Below, piece after piece: positions 23,701-31,537 of a stretch of 64,000 bases of DNA. The stretch is from NCBI RefSeq assembly GCF_900091455.1, contig NZ_LT607412.1, positions 4,154,001 through 4,218,000 of the forward strand, read 5' to 3'. Source of the stretch: Micromonospora coriariae. Its GTDB lineage: Bacteria > Actinomycetota > Actinomycetes > Mycobacteriales > Micromonosporaceae. Position numbers and translations under genes: made by a program. Position 1 is the stretch's first letter, and every line of letters starts with the position of its first letter. Under the pieces are notes generated by a model. The model ran no database searches. It had not been told where the DNA came from and saw nothing but the letters and a program-made list of their open reading frames with translations.

Positions 23701-24032
23701 AGCACGTCGCCGGAGGTGTTCAGGAAGACCACCGCACGGAACTGCTTCAGGTGCGGCTCGTCGAACTTCCGGGCGTCGTCGGTCACCTCGACCGTGAAGC
23801 GCCGGTCGTTGGCGAGTTGGCGGATCGCCTCGACGCCGGCGTCCGTGGTCGCGTGGTTGCCGGCGGCCGACCGGGTGAAGACGAGAATCTTGTACTGGAT
23901 GCCGTTGCTCCCGGCCGCGGGCGCGGCCTGCGCCGGTGTGGCCCGTTGTGGTTCGGTCGCGACGAGCGTCGCGCCGACGAGGGTGAGAAGGCTGAGATAG
24001 GTGGCGGCTCTTCGGCCGATTGGTCTACGCAT
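20703..24032 (-). CDS. Secreted ThuA - PQQ-type sugar dehydrogenase - PKD - CBM-like fusion protein
   Basis: A 1109-residue exported protein. After a signal peptide (to ~38, PAQAAPA), residues ~45-270 form a ThuA domain (YKILVFTRSAAGNHATTDAG, GGFVGVHSAIEAEPGW, PVTWCKDYQGGRSFYTGLG). Residues ~275-765 form a glucose/sorbosone dehydrogenase propeller (ACCHVAGDIAFD, NTNDLRGKVLRI, RPEIYAMGFRNPFRI, WGPDGSFYLLTYGDG). A PKD domain follows at ~768-860 (FAWDFDGNG), a segment like that in the 11884 protein (EVTFVLGHDSHGHG) and a C-terminal CBM6-like domain (~985-1105). Unlike the first locus it has no ricin tail and joins ThuA to the dehydrogenase in one chain. It is the first gene of a minus-strand unit with the exported isomerase. 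Confidence 0.9.
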   Translation of the reverse strand: MRRPIGRRAATYLSLLTLVGATLVATEPQRATPAQAAPAAGSNGIQYKILVFTRSAAGNHATTDAGVEAIRQLANDRRFTVEVTDDARKFDEPHLKQFRAVVFLNTSGDVLTDRQQAAFEQYYRDGGGFVGVHSAIEAEPGWAFLDNVLGTRAVGAPAPASPATVTVADRVHPASAPLPERWTTTDRWYNFAANVRGVSHVLATVDEKTYSGGTMGIDHPVTWCKDYQGGRSFYTGLGATPESFSGADLRAHLAGAIQWASGTTDGDCGATVLANYQMEVIGAQPNVNEPIGFDVLPDGRVIQTDRRGGVRLHDPETNTTSVLAQIPVYTHSEDGMYGPAVDRDFATNRWVYLYYAPPLDTPAGGAPTTSTDPAAWDQWKGYFQLSRFKFIDGETPSLDVASEQKILQVPVDRGACCHVAGDIAFDSKNNLWLVTGDDTPAGGGGSGGFSPHNDSVSASGVYQAPFVDARRSAANTNDLRGKVLRIAVGADGSYTAPEGNMFPEAQDSGDKSRPEIYAMGFRNPFRITLDKNDVAYITDYSPDSSTAAVGRGPAGTGRMMVVDKPANYGWPMCVQPNLPYIEMNWTTNPISPVAPFDCAAPRNTSRHNTGLTDLPAVQKSELWYSFQAPTPCPESYLSTPTQTCPVLFPELGTGGVGPHGAARYDYDPELRSETKFPAYFDGAIIFGEFTRDTLKEIRLDDRGDILKINNVLNCGQAPTTSAKPFLCDNPMDMKWGPDGSFYLLTYGDGFFNVNPDAAMLKFSYVKGLRAPNAVLTADRTNGAAPLTVAYSSEGSKDPDPADSISFAWDFDGNGTTDSVDPNPTHTYTANGVYTARLTVTDSSGKTASANTTITVGNTAPTVTVTTPVEGGFFSWGDDIPWSVTVTDPEDGPVDCAKVEVTFVLGHDSHGHGEANQFGCSGVLPTDPDDASHGGYIYGVVSASYSDKGANGQPALTTVDQQIVQAKRQEVEFATNESGTTVGASSDTGGGQQRGSLDPGDWIAVNNGVNLRNMQSVTLRTSGGSAATAGQPRFGVQLRLDSPTGPVLTTAVVNATSGNNAFTSTTAPVTDPGGTHRLYLVFTTVPGGPTSGLGNLNWVEFTGQGIGVAP

Positions 24033-24190
24033 CGAACCTCGCTCTGGTCGGGCGGGTCCGCCTCAGCATCGGTACGTCGCTGAGGAGGTCGCGGGAGTAC
24101 CAAGAGCCTGGCCAGGTTCTACGCAGGACGATATTTGCGCCCGGCACTAAAGAGAAGAGGTTAGCAGCGGAAGTTTTCGATGAAGTGGTC

Positions 24191-24218
24191 GAACTTTCGC
24201 TCCAAATCGGAGAAAGTC
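24191..24218 (-). promoter_or_regulatory. Operator candidate GACTTTC-N12-CGAAAGTTC
   Basis: On the minus strand (the direction of the ThuA-dehydrogenase gene) this reads GACTTTC, 12 bases, CGAAAGTTC. It matches the arrangement at 11669-11695 except for one extra spacer base. It is about 160 bases upstream of the start codon at 24032. A second partial copy (TCGAAAACTTCC) follows at about 24170-24181. Confidence 0.55.
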
Positions 24219-24263
24219 CCCCAGTGGTGGCCGTGTGCCGCCCTGACGTGCGCAGACGCGAAC

Positions 24264-24293
24264 AGGCCCGGCCGCCACAGTGGCAGCCGGGCC
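24264..24293 (-). terminator. Hairpin terminator downstream of the YtxH-like gene
   Basis: AGGCCCGGC (24264-24272) pairs with GCCGGGCCC (24285-24293), with an inner GCCAC-A-GTGGC helix. This gives a nearly continuous stem 15 bases beyond the stop codon of the minus-strand gene at 24308. It also insulates that gene from the ThuA-dehydrogenase promoter. Confidence 0.7.
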
Positions 24294-24307
24294 CTTCGGG
24301 TGTGCGT

Positions 24308-24727
24308 CTACAGGGTGCTGGCGTTGGTGCCCGAGCCGGACGGCTTGGTGCGGGGGGTGGCCGACGGCGACCCGGAGGTCGTGCCGACCGCGCTGCTGGT
24401 GCCCGACGAGCCGGAGCCCGCCTTGGCGCCGACGGTGGCGGGCGTGCCGGCGAACGCGTCGTCGGCGGCGGTCAGCTCCTGCTTGCCGGAGCTGCCGTTG
24501 CCCGTGCCCAACTTCTCGCCCAGCTTCGTCTGGCCGAGCTTGTCCTTGCCCTCGCTGTAGAGCCGGTTGGCCTGGGCCTGCGCGACCCCGGCCGCCTCCT
24601 GGACGGTCGGGTGGTCGAGCACCTTGCGGCCCCGGACGACCAGCTCCTCGTACTTCTCCCGGCCGGCACGGGCGCCCAGGACGAATCCCGCAGCCAGCCC
24701 GCCAAGAAACATGATCTTTCCGCGCAT
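24308..24727 (-). CDS. YtxH-like small membrane protein
   Basis: A 139-residue protein starting at an ATG preceded by GGAAGGAGCC; the longer frame upstream has no site. The N-terminus KIMFLGGLAAGFVLGARAGR is a short membrane segment ending in GARAGRE, followed by YEELVVRGRKVLDHP and an Ala/Gln helical stretch, the typical arrangement of actinobacterial YtxH-domain proteins. The C-terminal third is low-complexity Gly/Ser/Thr. Function of these proteins is unclear; a general stress or envelope role is suggested in other bacteria. It is transcribed alone. Confidence 0.75.
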   Translation of the reverse strand: MRGKIMFLGGLAAGFVLGARAGREKYEELVVRGRKVLDHPTVQEAAGVAQAQANRLYSEGKDKLGQTKLGEKLGTGNGSSGKQELTAADDAFAGTPATVGAKAGSGSSGTSSAVGTTSGSPSATPRTKPSGSGTNASTL

Positions 24728-25019
24728 GGCGGCTCCTTCCGTACCTGACGCGCCGTCGCCCCGGCGGGCTGCCCCGTCGGGAGCGACCAATTCGCGCCTG
24801 CGTCCTCTGTCCGCAGCTAACTACCCATCCTGCTCTCCGCCCATACCTGCTTGTGCCCGGATGACGATTTGCCCCGATTATCGATGGGCCCCGCTGCTGA
24901 CCTGGGCATCTGGATCATGGAAGGCGGGAGGCCCAACCCACTGGACCACCACCCCCGGATGTCCTGTACTCTTGTCCCGTCGCACGGCGTCGGGGAGATC
25001 CGGGCCGAGCGGTGCACGG

Positions 25020-25092
25020 TCCCCTGTAGCTCAATTGGCAGAGCAGCCGGCTGTTAACCGGCAGGTTATTGGTTCGAGTCCAATCGGGGGAG
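25020..25092 (+). tRNA. tRNA-Asn (anticodon GTT)
   Basis: A complete cloverleaf. Acceptor TCCCCTG pairs with CGGGGGA, D-arm GCTC...GAGC, anticodon stem GCCGG/CCGGC with loop CTGTTAA (anticodon 25053-25055), and T-arm GGTTCGAGTCC. Discriminator base is G at 25092. No CCA is encoded. Confidence 0.97.
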
Positions 25093-25266
25093 CTTCTCCA
25101 CCCAACGCCCGTCGGCAGCAAGCCGACGGGCGTCTTCGTGTTCCACAACCCCGTGGTTCACCCGGAGTGACCGGTTTGGGGTCTCCGCGCCCCGCTCGCC
25201 CGGCAGGATGGTCGCTGTCGACTTAGACTCCCGCTGCGTCGATTGGTGCGTCGATCCTTGGGGTGA

Positions 25267-27396
25267 ATGCCGATGTCCGGACGAGGGGGCCACGCCCGGG
25301 CCACCCTGATCGCGGTGGCGGTCGTGCTGGCCTGGCTGGTGATCGGGGGCGTGGCCGGGCCGTACTCCGGGCGCCTCGGCGAGGTCGCCACCAACGACAA
25401 CGCCGCCTTCCTGCCCACCGACGCCGAGGCGACCCGCGCGCAGGACCTCGCCGGCGAATTCGTCGACCGGCAGACCATCCCGGCGCTTGTCGTTTACGAA
25501 CGGACCTCGGGCATCACGGACGCGGACCGGCAGCGGGCGAGCGCCGACGTGGCCCGCTTCGCGCAGGTGCCCGGCGTGGTCAACCCGCTGCCCCCGCCGA
25601 TCCCCAGCGAGGACGGCCAGGCGCTCCAGGTCGTCGTGCCGGTGGACGACGCGGAGGGCGAGGAGATCGGCTCGGTCGTCGAGCGCCTGCGCGACATCGC
25701 CGGCGGTGACCGGGACGGGCTCACCGTCGACGTCGCCGGACCCGCCGGGCTGCTCGCCGACCTGATCGAGGTCTTCTCCGCCATCGACGGGCCACTACTG
25801 CTGGTCACCCTGGTCGTGGTCCTGGTAATCCTGCTGATCGTCTACCGCAGCCCGGTGCTCTGGGTCTTCCCGCTGCTGGCCGCCGGGATGTCGTACGCGC
25901 TGGCTTCGGTCTTCGTCTACCTGCTCGCCGACGCCGACGTGCTCAAACTCAACGGCCAGGCCCAGGGCATCCTCACCGTGCTGGTCTTCGGCGCCGGCAC
26001 CGACTACGCGCTGCTGCTCATCGCCCGCTACCGGGAGGAACTGCACCGGCACGACCGCCCCTTCCACGCCATGCGTACGGCGTGGAAGGGCGCCGCCCCG
26101 GCCATCATCGCCTCCGGCGGAACGGTCATCGTCAGCCTGCTCTGCCTGCTGCTGTCCAGTCTCAACTCCAACCGGGCGCTCGGCCCGGTCGCCGCCATCG
26201 GCATCGCCGCCACCCTGCTGGTGATGCTCACCTTCCTGCCCGCACTGCTGCTGCTCGGCGGCCGGTGGGCGTTCTGGCCGCGACGGCCCCGGGCCGACCA
26301 GGCCGACCCGCAGACCGAGCACGGCATCTGGGGCCGGATCGCCGGCTTCGTGGCCCGGCACGCCCGACCGGTCTGGCTGAGCACCGCCGTCGTGCTGGCC
26401 ATCCTCACGCTCGGCCTCACCCAGCTCGGCGCCACCACCCTCGGCCAGTCCGACCTGTTCACCCAGCGCACCGACTCGGTCGACGGCCAGGAGGTCATCG
26501 CCCGGCACTACCCGGCCGGCACGGGCAGCCCGGCCACCATCTTCGCCACCGAGCAGACCGCCCGGCAGGTGGCCCAGGTGGCGCAGAACGTGCCCGGCGT
26601 CGCCGCGGTCCGCCCGGTCAGCGCAACCCAGCAGTCCGGCCCGCCCGACGGAAACGCCCCGCCGAAGGTCGTCGACGGGCGGGTCCAACTCGACGCGACC
26701 CTCGCCGACCCACCGGACAGTGACGGCGCGGAGCGGACCATCCGGGAGCTGCGGGTGGCCGTACACCAGGTGCCCGGCGCGGACGCGGTGGTCGGCGGCT
26801 TCACCGCGATCAACGTGGACACCTCGGACGCCGCCCGCCGCGACCAGAACGTCATCATCCCGGTGGTGCTCGTCGTCATAGCGGTCATCCTGGCCCTGCT
26901 GCTGCGCGCACTCCTCGCACCGGTGCTGCTGATCGCCACCGTGCTGCTGAGCTTCGCGGCCACGCTCGGCCTCTGCGCGCTGCTGTTCCGCCACGCCTTC
27001 GACTTCCCCGGGGTGGACGCGTCGTTCCCGCTGTTCGCGTTCGTCTTCCTGGTCGCACTCGGCATCGACTACAACATCTTCCTGATGAGCCGGGTCCGGG
27101 AGGAGTCGGTCAAGCGGGGCACCCGCGCCGGGGTGCTCGCCGGTCTCGCCGTCACCGGCGGAGTGATCACCTCCGCCGGCATCGTGCTCGCCGCGACCTT
27201 CTCCGCGCTGGCCGTCCTGCCGCTGGTGGTGCTGGTCGAACTGGGCACCGCGGTCGCGGTGGGAGTGCTCATCGACACCATCATCGTCCGGTCGTTGCTG
27301 GTGCCCGCGCTCGCGTACGACATCGGGCCGAGAATCTGGTGGCCGGGCCGGTTGTCCCGGGCGAACGGTGAGCGGGAGGCACGCCATGCTCGCTGA
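25267..27396 (+). CDS. MMPL family RND-type membrane transporter
   Basis: A 709-residue protein with the two-fold MMPL arrangement: one TM helix, a large extracytoplasmic loop (~35-175), a block of five TM helices (~178-345), a second TM and loop (~370-540), and a second block (~545-690). The MMPL signature segments GAGTDYALLLIARYREEL and ALGIDYNIFLMSRVREE, with the GxDY motifs for proton translocation, are both present. Such proteins export lipids or toxic compounds using the proton gradient. Start could be ATG 25267 or ATG 25273. The next gene overlaps its end by 11 bases. Confidence 0.92.
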   Translation: MPMSGRGGHARATLIAVAVVLAWLVIGGVAGPYSGRLGEVATNDNAAFLPTDAEATRAQDLAGEFVDRQTIPALVVYERTSGITDADRQRASADVARFAQVPGVVNPLPPPIPSEDGQALQVVVPVDDAEGEEIGSVVERLRDIAGGDRDGLTVDVAGPAGLLADLIEVFSAIDGPLLLVTLVVVLVILLIVYRSPVLWVFPLLAAGMSYALASVFVYLLADADVLKLNGQAQGILTVLVFGAGTDYALLLIARYREELHRHDRPFHAMRTAWKGAAPAIIASGGTVIVSLLCLLLSSLNSNRALGPVAAIGIAATLLVMLTFLPALLLLGGRWAFWPRRPRADQADPQTEHGIWGRIAGFVARHARPVWLSTAVVLAILTLGLTQLGATTLGQSDLFTQRTDSVDGQEVIARHYPAGTGSPATIFATEQTARQVAQVAQNVPGVAAVRPVSATQQSGPPDGNAPPKVVDGRVQLDATLADPPDSDGAERTIRELRVAVHQVPGADAVVGGFTAINVDTSDAARRDQNVIIPVVLVVIAVILALLLRALLAPVLLIATVLLSFAATLGLCALLFRHAFDFPGVDASFPLFAFVFLVALGIDYNIFLMSRVREESVKRGTRAGVLAGLAVTGGVITSAGIVLAATFSALAVLPLVVLVELGTAVAVGVLIDTIIVRSLLVPALAYDIGPRIWWPGRLSRANGEREARHAR

Positions 27397-28624
27397 GACC
27401 GACGTCGTCATCGTCGGCGGCGGCCTGGCCGGCCTCGCCGCCGCCCGCCGGCTGCACCGCGCCGGCGTGCCCTGGCGGCTGCTGGAGGCCAGCAGCCGGA
27501 TCGGTGGCCGGATCGCCACCGACGTCGTGGACGGCTACCTGATCGACCGCGGCTTCCAGGTGCTCAACACCGCCTACCCCCGGCTCGGCACACTGCTGGA
27601 CACCGACCGGCTCGACCTCGGCTACTTCACCTCCGGGGTGCTGGTGCGCAAGGGCGACGACCTGCTGCGGCTGGTCAACCCGCTGCGCGAGCCGACCGGC
27701 GGCCCCCGCACCGCGCTGGCCGGGGTCGGCACCCTGCTCGACCGGCTGCGCTTCGCCGCGCTCGCCACCGGCTGCGCCACGCTGCCCGCGTCCCGGCTGC
27801 TGACAGCGCCGGAGACCAGCGCGGAGGTGGCGCTGCGCCGGGCGGGCCTGTCCGACGCGATCATCGAGGAGCTGCTGCGGCCGTTCCTGTCCGGCGTGCT
27901 CATCGACCGGGAGCTGGCGACCTCCAGCCACGTGCTGGCGATGGTGCTGCGCTCGTTCGCCCGCGGCCGGATCGGGCTGCCCGCCGAGGGAATGGCCGCG
28001 CTGCCCCGGGCGATCGCCGCCCCGCTGCCGGCCGACCTGATCACGCTGGACACCCCGGTCGCCGAGGTCGCGCCCTGCCGGGTCCGCACCCAGGCCGGCG
28101 ACATCCGCTGCCGGGCCGTCGTGGTCGCCGTCGACCCGCCCGCCGCGGCCGCGCTGCTGCCGGCCCTGGCGACGGTACGGATGCACAGCTACACCACCTA
28201 CTACCACAGTGCGCCCGAGCCGCCGCTGACCGAGCCGATCCTGCTCGTCGACGGTGACCGGCGGGAGACGGTCGCCAACACCGTGGTGGTCAGCAACGCC
28301 ACCCCGACGTACGCGCCAGCCGGGCGGCACCTGGTGGCCACCTCGGTGGTCGGCCCGACGGCCCCGCCCGAGCCGACCGTACGGGCCGAGTTGACCCGGC
28401 TGTACGGCCGGTCCACCGCCGACTGGACCCACCTCACCACCGTCGCCGTCCCCGACGCGCTACCCGCCGCGCCGCCACCGCAGGAGCGACTGCGCAAGCC
28501 GGTCGCGCTGGGGGAGGGGCTTTTCGTGGCCGGCGACCACCGCGACAGCCCGTCCATCCAGGGCGCGCTGACCAGCGGCTGGCGTACCGCCGGAGCGGTG
28601 CTGGCGGAGTTGCGTGCCGAGTGA
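27386..28624 (+). CDS. FAD-dependent oxidoreductase (amine-oxidase/phytoene-desaturase-like)
   Basis: A 412-residue flavoprotein. The FAD-binding Rossmann motif VVIVGGGLAGLAAARRL is at residues ~8-24, followed by the second conserved Glu and GGRIATD, and a C-terminal FAD site ending GLFVAGDHRDSPSIQGAL. This is the pattern of the amine-oxidase / protoporphyrinogen-oxidase / carotenoid-desaturase superfamily. The substrate is unknown. ATG at 27386 follows GCGGGAGGCACGCC and overlaps the MMPL gene, implying translational coupling; the pair might oxidise and export a lipid-like product. Confidence 0.85.
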   Translation: MLAETDVVIVGGGLAGLAAARRLHRAGVPWRLLEASSRIGGRIATDVVDGYLIDRGFQVLNTAYPRLGTLLDTDRLDLGYFTSGVLVRKGDDLLRLVNPLREPTGGPRTALAGVGTLLDRLRFAALATGCATLPASRLLTAPETSAEVALRRAGLSDAIIEELLRPFLSGVLIDRELATSSHVLAMVLRSFARGRIGLPAEGMAALPRAIAAPLPADLITLDTPVAEVAPCRVRTQAGDIRCRAVVVAVDPPAAAALLPALATVRMHSYTTYYHSAPEPPLTEPILLVDGDRRETVANTVVVSNATPTYAPAGRHLVATSVVGPTAPPEPTVRAELTRLYGRSTADWTHLTTVAVPDALPAAPPPQERLRKPVALGEGLFVAGDHRDSPSIQGALTSGWRTAGAVLAELRAE

Positions 28625-28749
28625 CCGGCTGCCGCGCGGGGTCCCCGGGCGGTCGGCAGCGCGCTGTTATATTCCTGTTGCCCATCGTGCTGCTGCTCGC
28701 GTGGGCGCCGGTCGGCTCGGTGCTGGCCGCCGGCCGCCGGGCGGGATAA
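28621..28749 (+). CDS. Possible 42-residue small membrane protein
   Basis: A GTG at 28621 overlaps the preceding stop codon (GTGA) and opens a 42-codon frame ending in TAA. It encodes a basic N-terminus, one very hydrophobic helix (AVIFLLPIVLLLAWAPVG) and a short basic tail GRRAG. The coupling and the single clean transmembrane helix make it plausible. There is no homolog I can name and the size allows chance. Confidence 0.35.
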   Translation: MTGCRAGSPGGRQRAVIFLLPIVLLLAWAPVGSVLAAGRRAG

Positions 28750-28765
28750 GATCCGGCGCGGTGTC

Positions 28766-28842
28766 GGGGCGGTAGCTCAGCCGGTTAGAGCAGGGGACTC
28801 ATAATCCCTCGGTCGCGGGTTCGAGTCCCGCCCGCCCCACCA
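28766..28842 (+). tRNA. tRNA-Met (anticodon CAT), with encoded CCA; island integration site
   Basis: Acceptor GGGGCGG pairs with CCGCCCC; D-arm GCTC...GAGC; anticodon stem GGGGA/TCCCT with loop CTCATAA (CAT at 28800-28802); T-arm GCGGGTTCGAGTCCCGC. ACCA follows at 28839-28842. Bases 28801-28840 recur exactly at 33020-33059, marking it as an attachment site. CAT could also denote the lysidine-modified tRNA-Ile, but the overall sequence resembles actinobacterial elongator tRNA-Met. Confidence 0.93.
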
Positions 28843-28935
28843 GCCGTTTTCCCTGGTCAGCCATGCTGCCGACGACCCGGACGGACCGCGTCGAGGTCCG
28901 GGCCGACCCCCTCAGTCCGCACTGAGTCCGCAGCA

Positions 28936-29217
28936 GTGTTCGAAGACGGCGTCATGTACGCCAGCAGTGAGCCCTGCCCCATGTGCCTCATGGCCTGCTA
29001 CTGGGCACGCATCCCCCGCCTGGTCTTCGGAGCCACTAGCCACGACGTAGCCACCTACGGCTTCGAGGACCACCAGTTCTACCGAGAGGTCGCCCAACCG
29101 GCCGAGCGGCGTTCACTCGGCGAAGAGGTTGCCGAAGGAGCACTCCGGGACCAGGCCGTCGACGTATTGCGCAAGTGGGCCGACATGCTGCCCTCACCGG
29201 TCGTACCCAAGCTCTGA
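28936..29217 (+). pseudogene. Nucleoside/guanine deaminase, C-terminal fragment
   Basis: A 93-codon frame begins in the middle of a zinc-dependent deaminase: MYASSEPCPMCLMACYWARI carries the PCxxC zinc ligands, then GATSHDVATYGFEDHQFYRE and a helical end. This resembles guanine deaminase / CMP-dCMP deaminase family proteins of about 155 residues. The N-terminal half with the catalytic HAE motif is absent and no such sequence is readable upstream in any frame, so it cannot be active. The break near 28936 is 93 bases inside the island edge, suggesting that recombination at the insertion site cut the gene. Confidence 0.75.
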
Positions 29218-29317
29218 CAGAGCCCACTGACAGAGCCCACTGCCGAGTCCCACCACATGCCTGACGGATCCGTCCCAGGACCTGCTTGACGGTTGGCCTA
29301 GCTGCACCCATGGCGAC

Positions 29318-29866
29318 TTACTTCTTCGCGATCGAAGTGGCAGTGGAGTTGGCGACGATGAGACCGCGGCTGGGCGTGTCCCACCAGTAGGGCAGGGAGG
29401 CCGGGTCCGGCTGGAAGTCGCACCAAGTGCCGTCGAATGGGAACTCGCCGCGCTCGGCGCAGGCGATGAGTCGTTCGCCCTCGGCGCGGATCTGCGCGGC
29501 GTCGTCGAGGTCCCAGAAGAGCGGGTCGCCGGTCTGTGCGGCGAACTCGTCCTCGTCCTTCCAGACCCAGCTGCGATCTGGGGCGACGAGTACGTCGAGG
29601 GCATGGTCTTGCACGTCGACGCCCCCGGCCCAGCGGTCAACGGGGGCTTCCAGGTTGATGTACCAGCCGGCAAAAGCGCCGTTGGCCCCCCATGACCACC
29701 AGATTGAGTGAGCAGCGCCTGGCGGCATCACCATCAGTGTTCGGTATGGCTGCCAGAAGCCGGGCTGAAGCAGGGTCGGCATGGTCAACTCGTCGCGAAG
29801 GGGCGGAGATCGAGTGGGAATGCCGTCCAAAGCGGTGCGGCGCACGGTTACGTTTGCTGTCCTCAT
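29318..29866 (-). CDS. DUF402 domain-containing protein (FomD-like)
   Basis: A protein of about 182 residues. The pattern AFAGWYINLEAPVDRWAGG, VDVQDHALDVLVAPD and WVWKDEDEFA is diagnostic of DUF402, a barrel family that includes FomD, a cation-dependent nucleoside-diphosphate hydrolase of fosfomycin biosynthesis. Residues D and E of the QDHALDV and KDEDEF segments are the expected metal ligands. The N-terminal region is short and may have lost a few strands; ATG 29866 was chosen over an unsupported start at 29911. It is isolated within the island; substrate unknown. Confidence 0.75.
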   Translation of the reverse strand: MRTANVTVRRTALDGIPTRSPPLRDELTMPTLLQPGFWQPYRTLMVMPPGAAHSIWWSWGANGAFAGWYINLEAPVDRWAGGVDVQDHALDVLVAPDRSWVWKDEDEFAAQTGDPLFWDLDDAAQIRAEGERLIACAERGEFPFDGTWCDFQPDPASLPYWWDTPSRGLIVANSTATSIAKK

Positions 29867-30037
29867 CCCGATTCGTCGGCCAGCTCGGTGGCCCCGGCAG
29901 CTGCATGTCACCGGTCAGGCGTCGTGACCTGATAGGAGCTTGTGCGAGAGGCGCCCACCACTGTGTTGTCCGCATCGCCTGACCGGTGACGTGTCCACGT
30001 GTTCTCGACGCGACCGAGAAAGGCGGACCTCACCAGC

Positions 30038-30831
30038 ATGGCAGCGAAGAAGCGATCTGTTATCGGTGGTGTCGACACCCACCGCGACACGCACCGCGCC
30101 GCCGTCATCGACAGCACTGGCGGGCTCCTGGCCGACGCCGAGTTCCCCGCGACCACCGCCGGCTACGTGGATCTGTTGGCCTGGATGCGCTCCTTCGGGC
30201 GGGTAACCGCCGTGGGCGTGGAGGGCACCGGCAGCTACGGCGCCGGACTGGCCCGCTATCTGACCAGCAAAAAGATCACCATCAGGGAGGTGGACCGGCC
30301 GGACCGCCGCGCCCGCCGCAACCAGGGCAAGTCCGATCCGATCGACGCGATGACCGCCGCCCGCGCCACCCTCGCCGGCACCGCCATGGGCACCCCGAAG
30401 ACCCGCACCGGACCGGTCGAGGCGATCCGCGCCCTCAGGGTCGGCCGCCGAGGAGCGGTCAAGGCCCGCACCGCCGCCCTGAATCAGATGTGCGGCCTGG
30501 TCGCCGCCGCCCCCGAACCCCTGCGAGCCCACCTGACCAGGGCCAGCGCCGCCGTGCTGGTCAGCCGCTGCGCTGTCCTGACCTACGACCCGGCCAGACT
30601 TCACGAACCGGAGCACGCCACCGCCGCAGCCCTGGTCGGGCTCGCCCGCCGGGTCACCGCCCTCACCGAGGAGATCACCGCTCTCGACCGGCAGGTGACA
30701 CCCATCGTCGAGAGGCCTAGCGCACCACCGAAGGCCTCAGCAAGCAAGAAATCCTGCGCTGCCTGAAGCGCTACATCGTTTGCGACGTCTACACCGCCCT
30801 GGCCGCAGACTTCGCCGCCCTGACCACTTGA
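30038..30831 (+). pseudogene. IS110-family transposase, deletion derivative
   Basis: ATG 30038 opens the N-terminal DEDD domain of an IS110 transposase: GGVDTHRDTHRAAVID (first Asp), VGVEGTGSYGAGLARYL (Glu) and RRNQGKSDPIDAMTAARA (Asp residues), then the helical linker to TALDRQVTP. The Transposase_20 (Tnp) domain that should follow is missing. Sequence resumes in another frame as KQEILRCLKRYI...DFAALTT and a stop at 30831, which is the normal end of such transposases. An internal deletion of roughly 130 residues plus frame change inactivated it. IS110 elements lack long terminal repeats, so the ends cannot be set by eye. Confidence 0.8.
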
Positions 30832-30860
30832 CCTCCCTCGGAACATCGGGGTGGCTCGGC

Positions 30861-31346
30861 TCACTCGGCGATGACGACGGTGTATTCGACCGTGGCGCCG
30901 CTCTGTTCGCACATGTGCTTGCCGACCTCGACGAAGCCGAGCGATCGGGTCAGGCGCAGACTGCGCTCGTTCCACGACTGCACCACCGCGCGGAGCCGGT
31001 GAATGCCGGTCGTGGACCGATAGTGGTCCAACACAGCGGAGGCGAAGTGCGCCCCGTTGCCCTGCCCGACCATGGCCGGATTCATGCCCACGCCTACGTC
31101 GAGCACCCCGTCCTCCGGTTTCAGGCCGGGCACCGTCGCCTCAGCCCCGGAGCAGCAGAACCCGACTAACGGACCGCCGTCGACACCCGCGACCGCAAGG
31201 TAGGCCGCGTTGTCACTCATCAACCCGTCTTCCGGCCGCGAGTCGTAGATCCGCCACGGGCCGTCATACCTCCACTCGGCGATCTGCCCCGCGTCCTCGG
31301 TCGTGAGCGGACGGACAAGAAGCTGCGCAGGCCATACCTCGGTCAT
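30861..31346 (-). CDS. GNAT family N-acetyltransferase
   Basis: A 161-residue acetyltransferase. It opens LLVRPLTTEDAGQIAEWRYD as in the RimJ/aminoglycoside-acetyltransferase-like branch; the acetyl-CoA site is MNPAMVGQGNGAHFASAVLD (a Q/GxGxG/A loop) and the final strands include WNERSLRLTRSLGFVEVG, the classic NxxxxxxxxxLGF motif. ATG 31346 is preferred to the frame start 31391. Substrate unknown. It starts divergently from the HAD gene, with a long hairpin between the two. Confidence 0.85.
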   Translation of the reverse strand: MTEVWPAQLLVRPLTTEDAGQIAEWRYDGPWRIYDSRPEDGLMSDNAAYLAVAGVDGGPLVGFCCSGAEATVPGLKPEDGVLDVGVGMNPAMVGQGNGAHFASAVLDHYRSTTGIHRLRAVVQSWNERSLRLTRSLGFVEVGKHMCEQSGATVEYTVVIAE

Positions 31347-31433
31347 CGGAGCATTCTCACCGATCCGGAGCTGCCCCGGGGATGACGGCATCCGCGCTCA
31401 TCGACACGCCGTGATCGTTCCTTCGCGAAGGGA

Positions 31434-31472
31434 TCAAGCTTCGCTGGCGAGGCGGTCGCCAGCGAAGCTTGA
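31434..31472. repeat. Perfect 17-bp inverted repeat between divergent genes
   Basis: TCAAGCTTCGCTGGCGA (31434-31450) and TCGCCAGCGAAGCTTGA (31456-31472) form a perfect stem with a 5-base loop. A perfect 12-base palindrome CCTTCGCGAAGG (31420-31431) lies just left of it. The pair lies 66 bases before the HAD gene and 88 bases before the acetyltransferase start on the other strand. It may be an operator, an RNA hairpin or a recombination scar. Confidence 0.7.
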
Positions 31473-31537
31473 CATCCATAGGAGCATCGGGATGGCAAGC
31501 AAGGGGACAGCGGTGACGATCTCAGTAGGATGCTGAG

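Noticed and set aside
31420..31472. Toxin-antitoxin operator
   Set aside because: Neither divergent gene (acetyltransferase, HAD hydrolase) has the small partner gene expected of a GNAT toxin with its antitoxin, so there is no basis for that reading.
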